Below, piece after piece: positions 7,104 through 14,307 of a stretch of 15,554 nucleotides of DNA. The translations under genes were made by a program, and so were the position numbers. A model generated the notes under the pieces. The model was given only the letters and a program-made list of their open reading frames with translations, did not search any database and was not told the origin of the DNA. Numbering within the stretch: the first letter of the stretch is position 1; the number at the start of each line of letters is the position of its first letter. The stretch comes from Promethearchaeota archaeon (GTDB lineage Archaea; Asgardarchaeota; Lokiarchaeia; Sigynarchaeales; SOKP01), in the NCBI GenBank assembly GCA_004524515.1, contig SDNV01000065.1, positions 1 through 15,554 on the forward strand. The letters are read 5' to 3'.

Positions 7104-7370
7104 ATGGGAAAAAATGAATTATTTATTAAAAGAGTATATGAAATAATAAGCGAATTAAAAATCCCCTTGATTGATGAGAGAGTGTATGATAAGGTGAATT
7201 TTAGTACAAAAAGTGCTGTAGGAAAATTAATCTTCAAATTTGAGCAAGATGAATCAGTAATAAGGGGATTTCTGGGATTGGCTGATTATTTTCATTCCGT
7301 TGTAATTAAAGAGAAAGATAAATTTTATATACCCGGAGATTCACTGCTATATATGTTAGAATCAGCATGA
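7104..7370 (+). CDS. Small hypothetical protein (88 residues)
   Basis: No family is recognised. The start at ATG 7104 is chosen over the in-frame ATG at 7074 because AGAGGTG (7092-7098) lies 5 nt before it, and the extra N-terminal residues of the longer form encode no obvious structure. The product is MGKNELFIKRVYEIISELKI and onward: a mixed alpha/beta soluble protein without cysteines. It ends in KFYIPGDSLLYMLESA, which looks like a strand followed by a helix. It could be a winged-helix-like or small ligand-binding domain, but nothing decisive is visible. It is followed by 158 nt without a gene, then two further small genes in the same direction. Confidence 0.6.
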   Translation: MGKNELFIKRVYEIISELKIPLIDERVYDKVNFSTKSAVGKLIFKFEQDESVIRGFLGLADYFHSVVIKEKDKFYIPGDSLLYMLESA

Positions 7371-7528
7371 TTTTCCTAATATTCTTTATCTTTTATCTTT
7401 CTATTTATATTTTAAATGCTTATCCAATATTCCTTAAAAAAATAAATAACTGTTAAATAAGTATTTTGATAATTTTAAGCAAATCATTTATGAAGTATAA
7501 TAATGAATTTTGAAGAGGTTAATAAGAA

Positions 7529-7726
7529 ATGAGTGAGTTAGAAAAAAATAGTGGTTTTCCGTTGATTGGGGATAAATTTCCTGACATGGAAGTGAGTACC
7601 ACGCATGGAATAATGAATCTTCCTAAATATTTCAAGAAAAAGTGGTTTATTTTATTTAGTCACCCAGCAGATTTTTACGAAGAAATTAGATTGAATTTTA
7701 AAAAGTACAAATTGATGCTTAAATAA
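7529..7726 (+). pseudogene. Peroxiredoxin N-terminal remnant lacking the catalytic cysteine
   Basis: The first 48 residues match the archaeal AhpC/Prx6-type peroxiredoxin N-terminus: [20 protein letters not shown] then [13 protein letters not shown]. In intact homologues the next residues are TPVCTTEF, with the peroxidatic cysteine. Here the sequence goes straight from PADF to [16 protein letters not shown] and stops. The product is 65 residues instead of roughly 210-240 and has no cysteine at all, so it cannot act as a thiol peroxidase. The ribosome binding site AGAGGT (7514-7519), 9 nt before the ATG, is still good. Only 37 nt separate it from the next start, so the missing part was deleted rather than interrupted. 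It is most likely a decayed gene, less likely a repurposed small protein. Confidence 0.7.
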
Positions 7727-7763
7727 AATTAATTTTTTCAATTAATATTAGAGGTGTTTGAAA

Positions 7764-7979
7764 ATGGTAGAATTTTGTGAAAAATGTGGTGGAATGCTCC
7801 TTCCGCATAGAGAAAATGATACTACAATACTTAAATGTAACCTATGTGGTAAAATAAAATCAATTAATAATGAATTAAAAGAAAAATACATATTTAAAAA
7901 AACCATTGAGCATCCTAAAGGCTCAGAGTTTAAAAATTTGAAAAAAATGGAAAATTGGAAAGATAAAGAGAATAAATAG
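7764..7979 (+). CDS. TFS/RpoM-like protein with only the N-terminal zinc ribbon
   Basis: 71 residues starting MVEFCEKCGGMLLPHRENDT, then LKCNLCGK: a CxxC...CxxC zinc ribbon like the N-terminal domain of archaeal transcription factor S (TFS) and RNA polymerase subunit Rpb9. Intact TFS has about 105-110 residues, with a second C-terminal ribbon whose acidic Asp-Glu tip stimulates RNA cleavage by the polymerase. That ribbon is absent here, and the remaining 40 residues are lysine-rich and helical. It could bind RNA polymerase without cleavage activity, or be a decayed or unrelated zinc ribbon. ATG 7764 is preferred over the TTG at 7758 because AGAGGTG (7750-7756) lies 7 nt upstream. It follows the peroxiredoxin remnant by 37 nt. 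Confidence 0.6.
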   Translation: MVEFCEKCGGMLLPHRENDTTILKCNLCGKIKSINNELKEKYIFKKTIEHPKGSEFKNLKKMENWKDKENK

Positions 7980-8254
7980 AACTCCTATAGTAGGAATAAA
8001 ATAAGAATTTCATGAATCCAGATGATTGGATAAAAGTAATGAATTAAAACCATAAATATTAGAAATTCTATTTCGGTTTTGAAAAATGTTAAATAATAAA
8101 AATTATTTTATCAATATAGATAAAAAATTTATTTGATATTAATTAATCTCAATTTTTCTTGTAGATTTTATCAAATCCCTGATAATAATTATAATCATCT
8201 CATCGTGATTTTCTGAAAATAATTTGCAACTTAGGGGATATTTTTTGAAGAAAA
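7980..8254 (+). promoter_or_regulatory. Upstream region of the TBP cluster, with two GATAA palindromes
   Basis: A 275-nt gene-free stretch. TCCTA/TAGGA (7983-7995) just after the previous stop may be a weak terminator hairpin. TTTTATC (8106-8112) and GATAAAA (8119-8125) form a perfect 7-bp inverted repeat with a 6-nt spacer. TTATCA (8168-8173) and TGATAA (8180-8185) form a second, 6-bp one. Both contain the half site TTATC/GATAA, so they may be two copies of one regulator site. The promoter box itself cannot be fixed because several AT-rich boxes fit. Confidence 0.35.
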
Positions 8255-8569
8255 ATGGTGGTTAAAATTAAAAAGTATTATTGTACAATTTGTAAGAGAT
8301 ATCATTATCGCGGAAAAATATATCGAAATCACTTGAAATATCAAGCTAAAAAACAAGGGAAAAAAAATCATTTCAATTTAAAAAAAAAATCAATCCCGAC
8401 CGATAAGATCATAAAATATGAAAAGAAGGATCTCAGACCAATTGCCAAACGCCAAATTCGAAGATTTTTCAGGAAGATGTATTTAACTAAAAATTTCAAG
8501 TTATATACTAGGGAGATAAATAAAATTATTCTTCACGAAAAAAAATTAAGGTGCGAAAATTGCGGATAA
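8255..8569 (+). CDS. Small basic zinc-finger-like protein
   Basis: 104 residues, very rich in lysine and arginine, probably nucleic-acid binding. Near the N-terminus YYCTICKRYHYRGKIYRNHL has Cys10, Cys13 and His26 in C2H2-finger spacing (CxxC-x12-H), but the second histidine is missing at the usual distance; His17 could substitute. The middle LRPIAKRQIRRFFRKMYLTK is a strongly basic helix. The protein ends in LRCENCG, a second CxxC only two residues before the stop, as if half of a zinc ribbon. The start ATG 8255 has no close Shine-Dalgarno; AGGGGAT at 8233-8239 is 15 nt away. The last 19 nt overlap the next gene. No family is recognised; position ahead of TBP suggests a role in gene expression. 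Confidence 0.55.
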   Translation: MVVKIKKYYCTICKRYHYRGKIYRNHLKYQAKKQGKKNHFNLKKKSIPTDKIIKYEKKDLRPIAKRQIRRFFRKMYLTKNFKLYTREINKIILHEKKLRCENCG

Positions 8570-9837
8570 AAGTTTTTGAAGAAAAACTCTCGGTGGAAAG
8601 CATGTTTAATATTATCAAAAAAACACTTAAATCTCAAAATTCAATTTCCAAAAAATCTCAAATGTTAAAAGATTCTTTTTTATTGATAGGAACAGCCCTA
8701 AAAAATTACATATTTATTATTCGAAGCTCAACTGACAATTCTAAAGAGAGAATAATATTAACTCTTTTAGTATTTGACATAAACTCAATTAAAAAAGTAT
8801 TAAAATCAAAAAAAGATCGGGATTCAATAGAGAATCATTTATATGATTTAATTATTAATGAAACTCAAAACCGGAGTCTCAATCCATTAAAAAGGATAAT
8901 AATAAATGGATTAGCGAAATTAAAATATAATAAAAAAATATTAGCCATAGAAAGAAATATTCTAAATCAAATTCTACCAGATATTTATGAAGAATTAAAT
9001 TATAAGGATGATTTAAAAAACTATCCTTTTTCAATATTTAATCTTGACAGAACTTTGGAGTTTTGGCTAAAAATATATGGAACCTACTTAAATAAAATTG
9101 AAAATAACTTCATAAAAAGTAGTCCTAATCTAATTAAAGTGTACAAATATTATGATTTTGCACTACCTAAGGAATTAGTTCAAAGAATTTTCGATTTAGT
9201 ATTATTAGAAAATGAAGTAGAAATAGAAACAGAAGAAGAATTGACGGATAATTCTAAAGAGGCTAGTAAATGGATTGTTTTTGTCTATAATCATAAGAAA
9301 TTAAAACCAATGCGACTCATGGAAGTTCTTAAATTAACTCAAGAAATTGGAAAATATTCCCAACTTTTAAATAAACAAAATCAAAAAATGAAAACTGAAA
9401 CAAAAACACTTATTATTTTGGTATCGACTCAAGGATATGAAAAAACTGTGGGGAGATACTTAAGGGATAACGTATTTCATGACTTTAAACATGTTTTTCC
9501 AATGCTTATAGTCCCTCCAATCAATAAAGATATTTGGCATAATTTTAAAGCAATCGATGGGTTAAGTCAGCAAGAAGAAGAAGCTAAAAAACGAGCCAAA
9601 CGATTCATTAAGATTCATAAAAGTAATTCAAAATCATATAATTATATGAGACATAATATTCAAGATGCTAAAGAACATTATAGCGAATTAATTGAAAAAG
9701 AGAAAAAAGTAAAAGAAAATATTGGATTTATTAATAAATGGGCTGAGATTTTGAATATAAATAGGTCAAATGATCTTCTAAATAGCATAAATAACCAAAA
9801 TAGAATTGAAAAAGATATTAAAATTTTGTATGAATAA
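8551..9837 (+). CDS. Uncharacterised 428-residue protein co-transcribed with TBP
   Basis: No family is recognised. The outermost start is GTG 8551, overlapping the previous gene by 19 nt. TTG 8560 and ATG 8602 (after GGTGG at 8592-8596, giving 411 residues) are alternatives. Seen in the sequence: an N-terminal alpha/beta region, a helical middle (about 130-230) ending in an acidic patch (ETEEELTDN), and a compact alpha/beta segment at about 238-325. That segment has strands WIVFVY, TLIILVSTQG and FPMLIVPP, and the helix KTVGRYLRDNVFHDF. A long charged helical, probably coiled-coil, tail (about 340-428) ends it. The strand-rich segment recalls a Rossmann or nuclease-like core, but no catalytic motif is identifiable. 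It has no signal peptide or membrane segment. The stop lies 2 nt before the TBP start, so expression with TBP is very likely. Confidence 0.7.
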   Translation: MRKLRIKVFEEKLSVESMFNIIKKTLKSQNSISKKSQMLKDSFLLIGTALKNYIFIIRSSTDNSKERIILTLLVFDINSIKKVLKSKKDRDSIENHLYDLIINETQNRSLNPLKRIIINGLAKLKYNKKILAIERNILNQILPDIYEELNYKDDLKNYPFSIFNLDRTLEFWLKIYGTYLNKIENNFIKSSPNLIKVYKYYDFALPKELVQRIFDLVLLENEVEIETEEELTDNSKEASKWIVFVYNHKKLKPMRLMEVLKLTQEIGKYSQLLNKQNQKMKTETKTLIILVSTQGYEKTVGRYLRDNVFHDFKHVFPMLIVPPINKDIWHNFKAIDGLSQQEEEAKKRAKRFIKIHKSNSKSYNYMRHNIQDAKEHYSELIEKEKKVKENIGFINKWAEILNINRSNDLLNSINNQNRIEKDIKILYE

Positions 9838-9839
9838 AT

Positions 9840-10448
9840 ATGTCCGAATCCGAATTAAAAGTAGAATATAAAATAAATAATGTTGTAGCTACAGTCTATT
9901 TAGATCTTTCAGAAAAACTAGATCTAGTAAATATAGCGCGTAAAGTACCTGAAACAGAATATAATCCAGAGAAATTTCCAGGCTTAGTATTTAGATTAGA
10001 TTCACCTAGAGCATCCTTTTTGATCTTTTCAACAGGTAGTATGGTCGTAACTGGACTCAAAAATGTAAAATTAATAGATAAAGCAGTAAGTAAATTAATG
10101 AAAATTCTTAAGGGCTTTGGATTAAAATTACCTGAGCCAAATATCAAAATTCAAAATTTTGTGGCAAGTGGGGATTTGCATATTCCTATAGATTTGAATA
10201 AGGCGGTCCTACTGATGGAATATGCAATGTACGAACCAGAAGTATTCCCCGGTTTAATCTATCATATGAAGGATCCTAAAGCAGTATTTTTAATTTTTTC
10301 AACTGGTAAAATAGTGTGTACAGGAGTAAAAAATGAAGAAATGGTCAAAAAAGCAATTTTAAAATTAAATCGCTTGATTCATGAACTTCAGATTACAATT
10401 CAGAATACTTTTGAAGAAGAAGAATACGAGGAGATTGTTTTTCTATAA
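9840..10448 (+). CDS. tbp: TATA-box-binding protein (TBP)
   Basis: General transcription factor that binds and bends the TATA box and recruits TFB and RNA polymerase. It has 202 residues made of two direct repeats, as in all TBPs. Compare FPGLVFRLDSPRASFLIFST (46-65) with FPGLIYHMKDPKAVFLIFST (136-155). The paired phenylalanines that wedge into the minor groove are present: Phe46/Phe63 and Phe136/Phe153. VVTGLKN (69-75) and VCTGVKN (159-165) close each repeat. The C-terminal acidic tail (FEEEEYEEIVFL) is typical of archaeal TBPs. The ATG lies 2 nt after the stop of the upstream gene with no evident Shine-Dalgarno, so translation probably depends on coupling. The unknown upstream partners are the notable part. 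It is the best single marker that the window is archaeal. Confidence 0.97.
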   Translation: MSESELKVEYKINNVVATVYLDLSEKLDLVNIARKVPETEYNPEKFPGLVFRLDSPRASFLIFSTGSMVVTGLKNVKLIDKAVSKLMKILKGFGLKLPEPNIKIQNFVASGDLHIPIDLNKAVLLMEYAMYEPEVFPGLIYHMKDPKAVFLIFSTGKIVCTGVKNEEMVKKAILKLNRLIHELQITIQNTFEEEEYEEIVFL

Positions 10449-10539
10449 TTTTGAAAAATTTTATTTTTCTTATTATTTACCATGTTTAAGCTTACAGCGA
10501 TTATTCTATAAAAATGTTAAATTTTTATCAAATAATTTA

Positions 10540-10548
10540 TTTATAAAA
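10540..10548 (+). promoter_or_regulatory. Possible TATA box of the MFS gene
   Basis: tttataaaa centred near 10544 would start transcription around 10570, about 20 nt before the ATG at 10591. A weak Shine-Dalgarno (AAGAG, 10584-10588) follows. Other AT-rich boxes nearby make the choice uncertain. Confidence 0.35.
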
Positions 10549-10590
10549 TTAAATAATGATAAACTCATCTAAAATTAGTAATAAAGAGTA

Positions 10591-12111
10591 ATGATTTCTG
10601 CAGTTAATTCTTTTTCAGATGGAGAGATTCAGAGAAACCTTAAAAAAATTACGATTGATGGTTATACTTCTAAGGTTATGGTCATATTAAGCACAGGACC
10701 ATTTTTAGTTGCCTTTGCACTTTTATTAGGGGCAAACAATTTTACAATTGGTCTTATAGCTGCTATACCACCATTAGTACAAATTATCCAAATACCGTCG
10801 ATTCAATTAGTTGAAAGAATTCGTAAAAGACGAGTTATAACCGTAATCTCATTAACTTTATATAGAATTTGTATTTTTTCGATGGCTTTAATCCCTTTTA
10901 TTTATTCAATTGAATTTGGATTAATTTTCTTAATCATTTTTCTAATAGCGCAGTCAGTTTTCGCATCTATTGGACATACAGCATGGGCATCTTGGATGCA
11001 TGATACTATTCCTCTAAATCAATTAGGTGCTTTTTATTCAAAACGTTTAATGTTATCAACCATAGTTGCTTTACTCACAAGCCTATTAGCTGCCATTTTT
11101 ATAGATTATTGGGCCCCTTCTAATTTAAAATCTCAGATATTTGGATATTCAATTCTTTTTATCATAGCATTTATTTTCGGTATGGTAAGCATATATTTCA
11201 TATCAAGAGTCTCAGAGCCAAGAATGATTGGACCAGAATTTAGAATGAAATTTTCTAAAATGATAATTGAACCTTTTAAAGATAAAAATTATCGAAACAT
11301 ACTTCTATTTTTAGGAGTTTGGAGTTTTGCCATAAATTTAGCAGCCCCTTTTTTTACTGTCTATATGATAAAAAAATTACAATTTAGTATAACGTTAATT
11401 ATTCTCTTCACTATTATTAGTCAAATTACAACCGTCCTTTTTTTAAGAATATGGGGGCGTCTTATTGATAAGTTTAGTAATAAATCTGTGCTTAATGTAT
11501 GTTGTCCTTTATTAATTCTATGTATTTTCACTTGGACATTCATTGATTTGCCTAGTTTTTATATTATTATAATCCCTTTATTGATTATTATTCACATATT
11601 CATGGGGATATCTATGGCAGGAATAATTCTCGCAACCCAAAATATTAGCTTAAAATTAGCTCCTAAAGGAAGAGGTAATTCTTATCTTGCTGTAACGACT
11701 GTAGTTTCATCTTTATCTTTAGGCATCGCACCGATTATAGGAGGGATCTTTGCGGATTATTTTGAATCCTCAGAACTTACTTGGACACTTAAATTCACAG
11801 CACCTAATGGGAATTTATCACTTCAGACGCTAAATTTACAAGGTTTTGATTTCTATTTTATTTTTGCTTTTTTAATTGGTTTAATTTCCCTTTTTAGACT
11901 AGTAAAAATAAATGAGGGAGGAGATGTTAAAAGAAGAATGATCATTTATGAATTATTTACAATAATGAAAAATTCTATGAGGAATCTCTCCACAATTGGA
12001 GGCATAGACAGAATCTTCCCACCTTATAGTTCTGTTATATATAGACCTAAAAGAAATAAATTTAGATTTAAAAACAGACGGTTAAAAAATATAAAAAAGA
12101 ATGATCTTTAA
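10591..12111 (+). CDS. Major facilitator superfamily transporter with C-terminal extension
   Basis: 506 residues with twelve visible hydrophobic segments, at roughly 29-48, 51-73, 82-104, 109-132, 153-172, 184-205, 236-260, 266-287, 300-320, 322-349, 364-391 and 420-438. This fits the 6+6 MFS layout with a soluble loop at 206-235. RIWGRLIDKFSNKSV (286-300), between segments 8 and 9, resembles the MFS loop motif G-x-(L/I)-x-D-(K/R). A hydrophilic insert (about 392-418) precedes the last helix. The substrate is not readable. Unusual is the strongly basic cytoplasmic tail of nearly 70 residues (440-506) with many Arg/Lys. It is transcribed alone after tbp and convergent with the YkgJ-type gene, whose stop codon lies only 4 nt from its own. 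Confidence 0.82.
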   Translation: MISAVNSFSDGEIQRNLKKITIDGYTSKVMVILSTGPFLVAFALLLGANNFTIGLIAAIPPLVQIIQIPSIQLVERIRKRRVITVISLTLYRICIFSMALIPFIYSIEFGLIFLIIFLIAQSVFASIGHTAWASWMHDTIPLNQLGAFYSKRLMLSTIVALLTSLLAAIFIDYWAPSNLKSQIFGYSILFIIAFIFGMVSIYFISRVSEPRMIGPEFRMKFSKMIIEPFKDKNYRNILLFLGVWSFAINLAAPFFTVYMIKKLQFSITLIILFTIISQITTVLFLRIWGRLIDKFSNKSVLNVCCPLLILCIFTWTFIDLPSFYIIIIPLLIIIHIFMGISMAGIILATQNISLKLAPKGRGNSYLAVTTVVSSLSLGIAPIIGGIFADYFESSELTWTLKFTAPNGNLSLQTLNLQGFDFYFIFAFLIGLISLFRLVKINEGGDVKRRMIIYELFTIMKNSMRNLSTIGGIDRIFPPYSSVIYRPKRNKFRFKNRRLKNIKKNDL

Positions 12112-12115
12112 TTAT

Positions 12116-12721
12116 TTAAATAACAATTCCTTTACAAATGGATAAAAAATACTCTCCATCTCTTAAAGTTCCGTTCTTTTTGTATGGAAATCTTTTACAA
12201 GCTAGTGGTTTGAAATGATGAATTGAACACAAATTTAACTTTAAAAATGGGCAGAATCCTTTTGAATCAAGGTTTATTATATAATCTAACCCTTTATTAA
12301 GCCCTTCCAACACAATTTCAAAAGTTTTTGGAGTTAAAATTGGATTATGTCTCATATTCGGTAAAAAAGTATAATATCTCAACAGGGTATATTCTTTCCC
12401 CCGGTAAAAATGATTTCTTTGAATAAAATTTATCAGCTCATTAAATTTTTCATCATATGCTTTATTTATACAATTTTTTCTGATTTCTTTAATAGCAGAA
12501 CTTTCCTCTTCCTGATGTCTATTGAATTCTTTTAAAGATATAGATTTTAAATCAATTTTAAGATAGTCTATAATTTCAGCTTGGTCCGTTTCAATCCAAT
12601 TTTTTATGTCTTCTTTTTGAATGTATACCCTATAACCTACTCGGCAACACTCTCCGCATCTAACACAATGAAACTTAAAATTTTGTTCAGTAATATTTAC
12701 TTTTTTACTGTTGTAAGTCAA
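12116..12721 (-). CDS. YkgJ-type cysteine cluster protein (putative metal/Fe-S binding)
   Basis: 201 residues. The N-terminal HCVRCGECCR (18-27) and the C-terminal FCPFLKLNLCSIHHFKPLAC (156-175) with RFPY give the CxxCxxCC ... C-x7-C-x9-C pattern of the YkgJ / zinc- or iron-chelating family (PF03692). Cysteines at 19, 22, 25, 26, 157, 165, 175 and 196 probably hold a metal or iron-sulfur cluster. The biochemical role of the family is largely unknown; some members act with modification systems. The start is TTG at 12721, supported by AGGAGAT upstream on the coding strand (spacing about 10 nt) and by the absence of an ATG before the first cysteine motif. It is the third gene of a minus-strand operon, 39 nt after the AsnB-like gene. 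Confidence 0.8.
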   Translation of the reverse strand: MTYNSKKVNITEQNFKFHCVRCGECCRVGYRVYIQKEDIKNWIETDQAEIIDYLKIDLKSISLKEFNRHQEEESSAIKEIRKNCINKAYDEKFNELINFIQRNHFYRGKEYTLLRYYTFLPNMRHNPILTPKTFEIVLEGLNKGLDYIINLDSKGFCPFLKLNLCSIHHFKPLACKRFPYKKNGTLRDGEYFLSICKGIVI

Positions 12722-12760
12722 TATTTCTATATCTCCTAAAATAATGATTTAATTTAATAA

Positions 12761-14305
12761 TTATAATTCATAATTTGCTGTAATTCCGATCTCTGCTAAT
12801 GATTCTTGAGTTAATTTATAATGTGAATTAAAAATTTTCCAGTAATATAATTCCTCTTTGGAGCGTAATTTTAGGAAGGGCAACTGTTTTTTCTCAAAAT
12901 TAAATTCTTCATCAGAAATCTCTTTTTCAATATAATCTCGCAATAAAAATTGGGACCCTGCTCCTTCAGAAAATTTTTGCTTCTTCCTCCAGATAAATTG
13001 TTCAGAAATTTCTTTTTCAAAGGCTTTCCTTAGGATCCATTTTTCTGCGAACCCATTAACCCCGGGTTTACTAAATATTTTTAGCTCAGGTGGAATTTTA
13101 AAAGAAAATTCAACCAATCTACGGTCAAATAAAGGTGCTCTTGCTTCAATAGAGAAAAAATAAGGAATACGATCTACTCTTTGTAAACCAGTTTTATATT
13201 CATCTTCTAAAAGATTGACTAATTCATTATTAAATCTGACCGGAGATTTAAAATTTTTAAGATAATCATATCCCCCAAAAAGTTCATCTCCACCTTCTCC
13301 AGTAAGAATAACTTCAACATCGCCTTCACTTTTTATTTTCTGAGAAATTATAAACAAAGGTACTGAACTACGAATCAATGCCGCATCATATGTTTCAAGA
13401 GCATAAATAACCTTAGGTAATATTTCTAACATATCTTCTAATGTTATTTTTACAATAGTATGCTCTAAATTATATTTTTCAGCAAATTTTTTGGCATAAA
13501 ATAAATCAGCAGAATCTTCTATTCCTACAGTATATACCTGTAATTTTTTAATTAAATCCTTTGCAATATAAGTAATTATTGTCGAATCAATTCCTCCGCT
13601 TAATAATGTCCCAATATCCTCTCCTTTATGAATATTATCCGCTACTGCAATTTTCACTAAAGCATTTAGTTTTAGCGCGATTTTTCTTCTCTTTCTTCTA
13701 GAAGTGGAATAATTTTTTATAAAATTGGGATAAAAATAAAATTTTTTAAGAACACCTGATGATGTAGCTATAGAACCAGGAGGAATAGGTTTGATAACTT
13801 CTTTGAGTGGAATTAATGCTTTTAATTCAGAAGATAGAGCAAATAATTCATTAGTATTGCAAAAATATAATGGTTTCGCTCCAATTGGATCCTTAAATCC
13901 AATAACTTCACTGCCATCATATAGTATACCACTATATGTTCCAATTAAATTACTAAAAATATCATATTTTATCTTTTTATATCCTGCGATCAAACTTTCT
14001 AGAGTTATTATATCGCTTCTTGGAAAATAGTGAGATCTAAGAATAGTATGATTAATATCATCTAAATTGTAAATATGACCATCTATGGCGATAAACGTAT
14101 TATCATAATCATTACAAAAATAATTTTTTAGCTGATTTTCATCTTCAGTCTCATTATGATGAAAGAACATTTTAATAGGAAATTTATCCAATTTAAAGGT
14201 ATTTTTTGGACCCCTATGCTTTAAATTCATAGCATACTCTTCAATGTGATCATCACTTAAATCCTTTAATTCTCTCTTCTTAAAAATTGCAAAAATTCCA
14301 GGCAT
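12761..14305 (-). CDS. asnB: Asparagine synthetase B-like protein lacking the Cys2 glutaminase nucleophile
   Basis: 514 residues with the two-domain AsnB layout. The C-terminal ATP-pyrophosphatase domain looks intact: LLSGGIDS (234-241) binds pyrophosphate, TGEGGDELFGGY (335-346) is the family block, and FSIEARAPLFDRRLVEFSFK is the conserved C-terminal segment. The N-terminal Ntn domain is degenerate. Position 2 is Pro (MPGIFAIF instead of MCGIFAIF), so the essential cysteine for glutamine hydrolysis is absent. HRGPD reads HRGPK (30-34) and NGEIYN reads DGHIYN (75-80). The enzyme would then use free ammonia, or another amine as in lasso-peptide cyclases and beta-lactam synthetases, which are also AsnB relatives without glutaminase activity. 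The pyrophosphatase blocks are closer to true AsnB. The start lies 2 nt after the upstream stop and no alternative start would supply a cysteine at position 2. Confidence 0.88.
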   Translation of the reverse strand: MPGIFAIFKKRELKDLSDDHIEEYAMNLKHRGPKNTFKLDKFPIKMFFHHNETEDENQLKNYFCNDYDNTFIAIDGHIYNLDDINHTILRSHYFPRSDIITLESLIAGYKKIKYDIFSNLIGTYSGILYDGSEVIGFKDPIGAKPLYFCNTNELFALSSELKALIPLKEVIKPIPPGSIATSSGVLKKFYFYPNFIKNYSTSRRKRRKIALKLNALVKIAVADNIHKGEDIGTLLSGGIDSTIITYIAKDLIKKLQVYTVGIEDSADLFYAKKFAEKYNLEHTIVKITLEDMLEILPKVIYALETYDAALIRSSVPLFIISQKIKSEGDVEVILTGEGGDELFGGYDYLKNFKSPVRFNNELVNLLEDEYKTGLQRVDRIPYFFSIEARAPLFDRRLVEFSFKIPPELKIFSKPGVNGFAEKWILRKAFEKEISEQFIWRKKQKFSEGAGSQFLLRDYIEKEISDEEFNFEKKQLPFLKLRSKEELYYWKIFNSHYKLTQESLAEIGITANYEL

Positions 14306-14307
14306 TC

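Noticed and set aside
7728..7746. 7-bp AT-only inverted repeat between the peroxiredoxin remnant and the TFS-like gene
   Set aside because: Arms are pure A/T with a T-run loop, which is common by chance in this composition; it would be a weak hairpin.
8091..8108. AAATAAT/ATTATTT inverted repeat
   Set aside because: A/T only and low complexity, so not distinguishable from background.
9896..10147. 83-codon minus-strand frame inside tbp
   Set aside because: It is antisense to the highly conserved TBP repeat and has no independent support.
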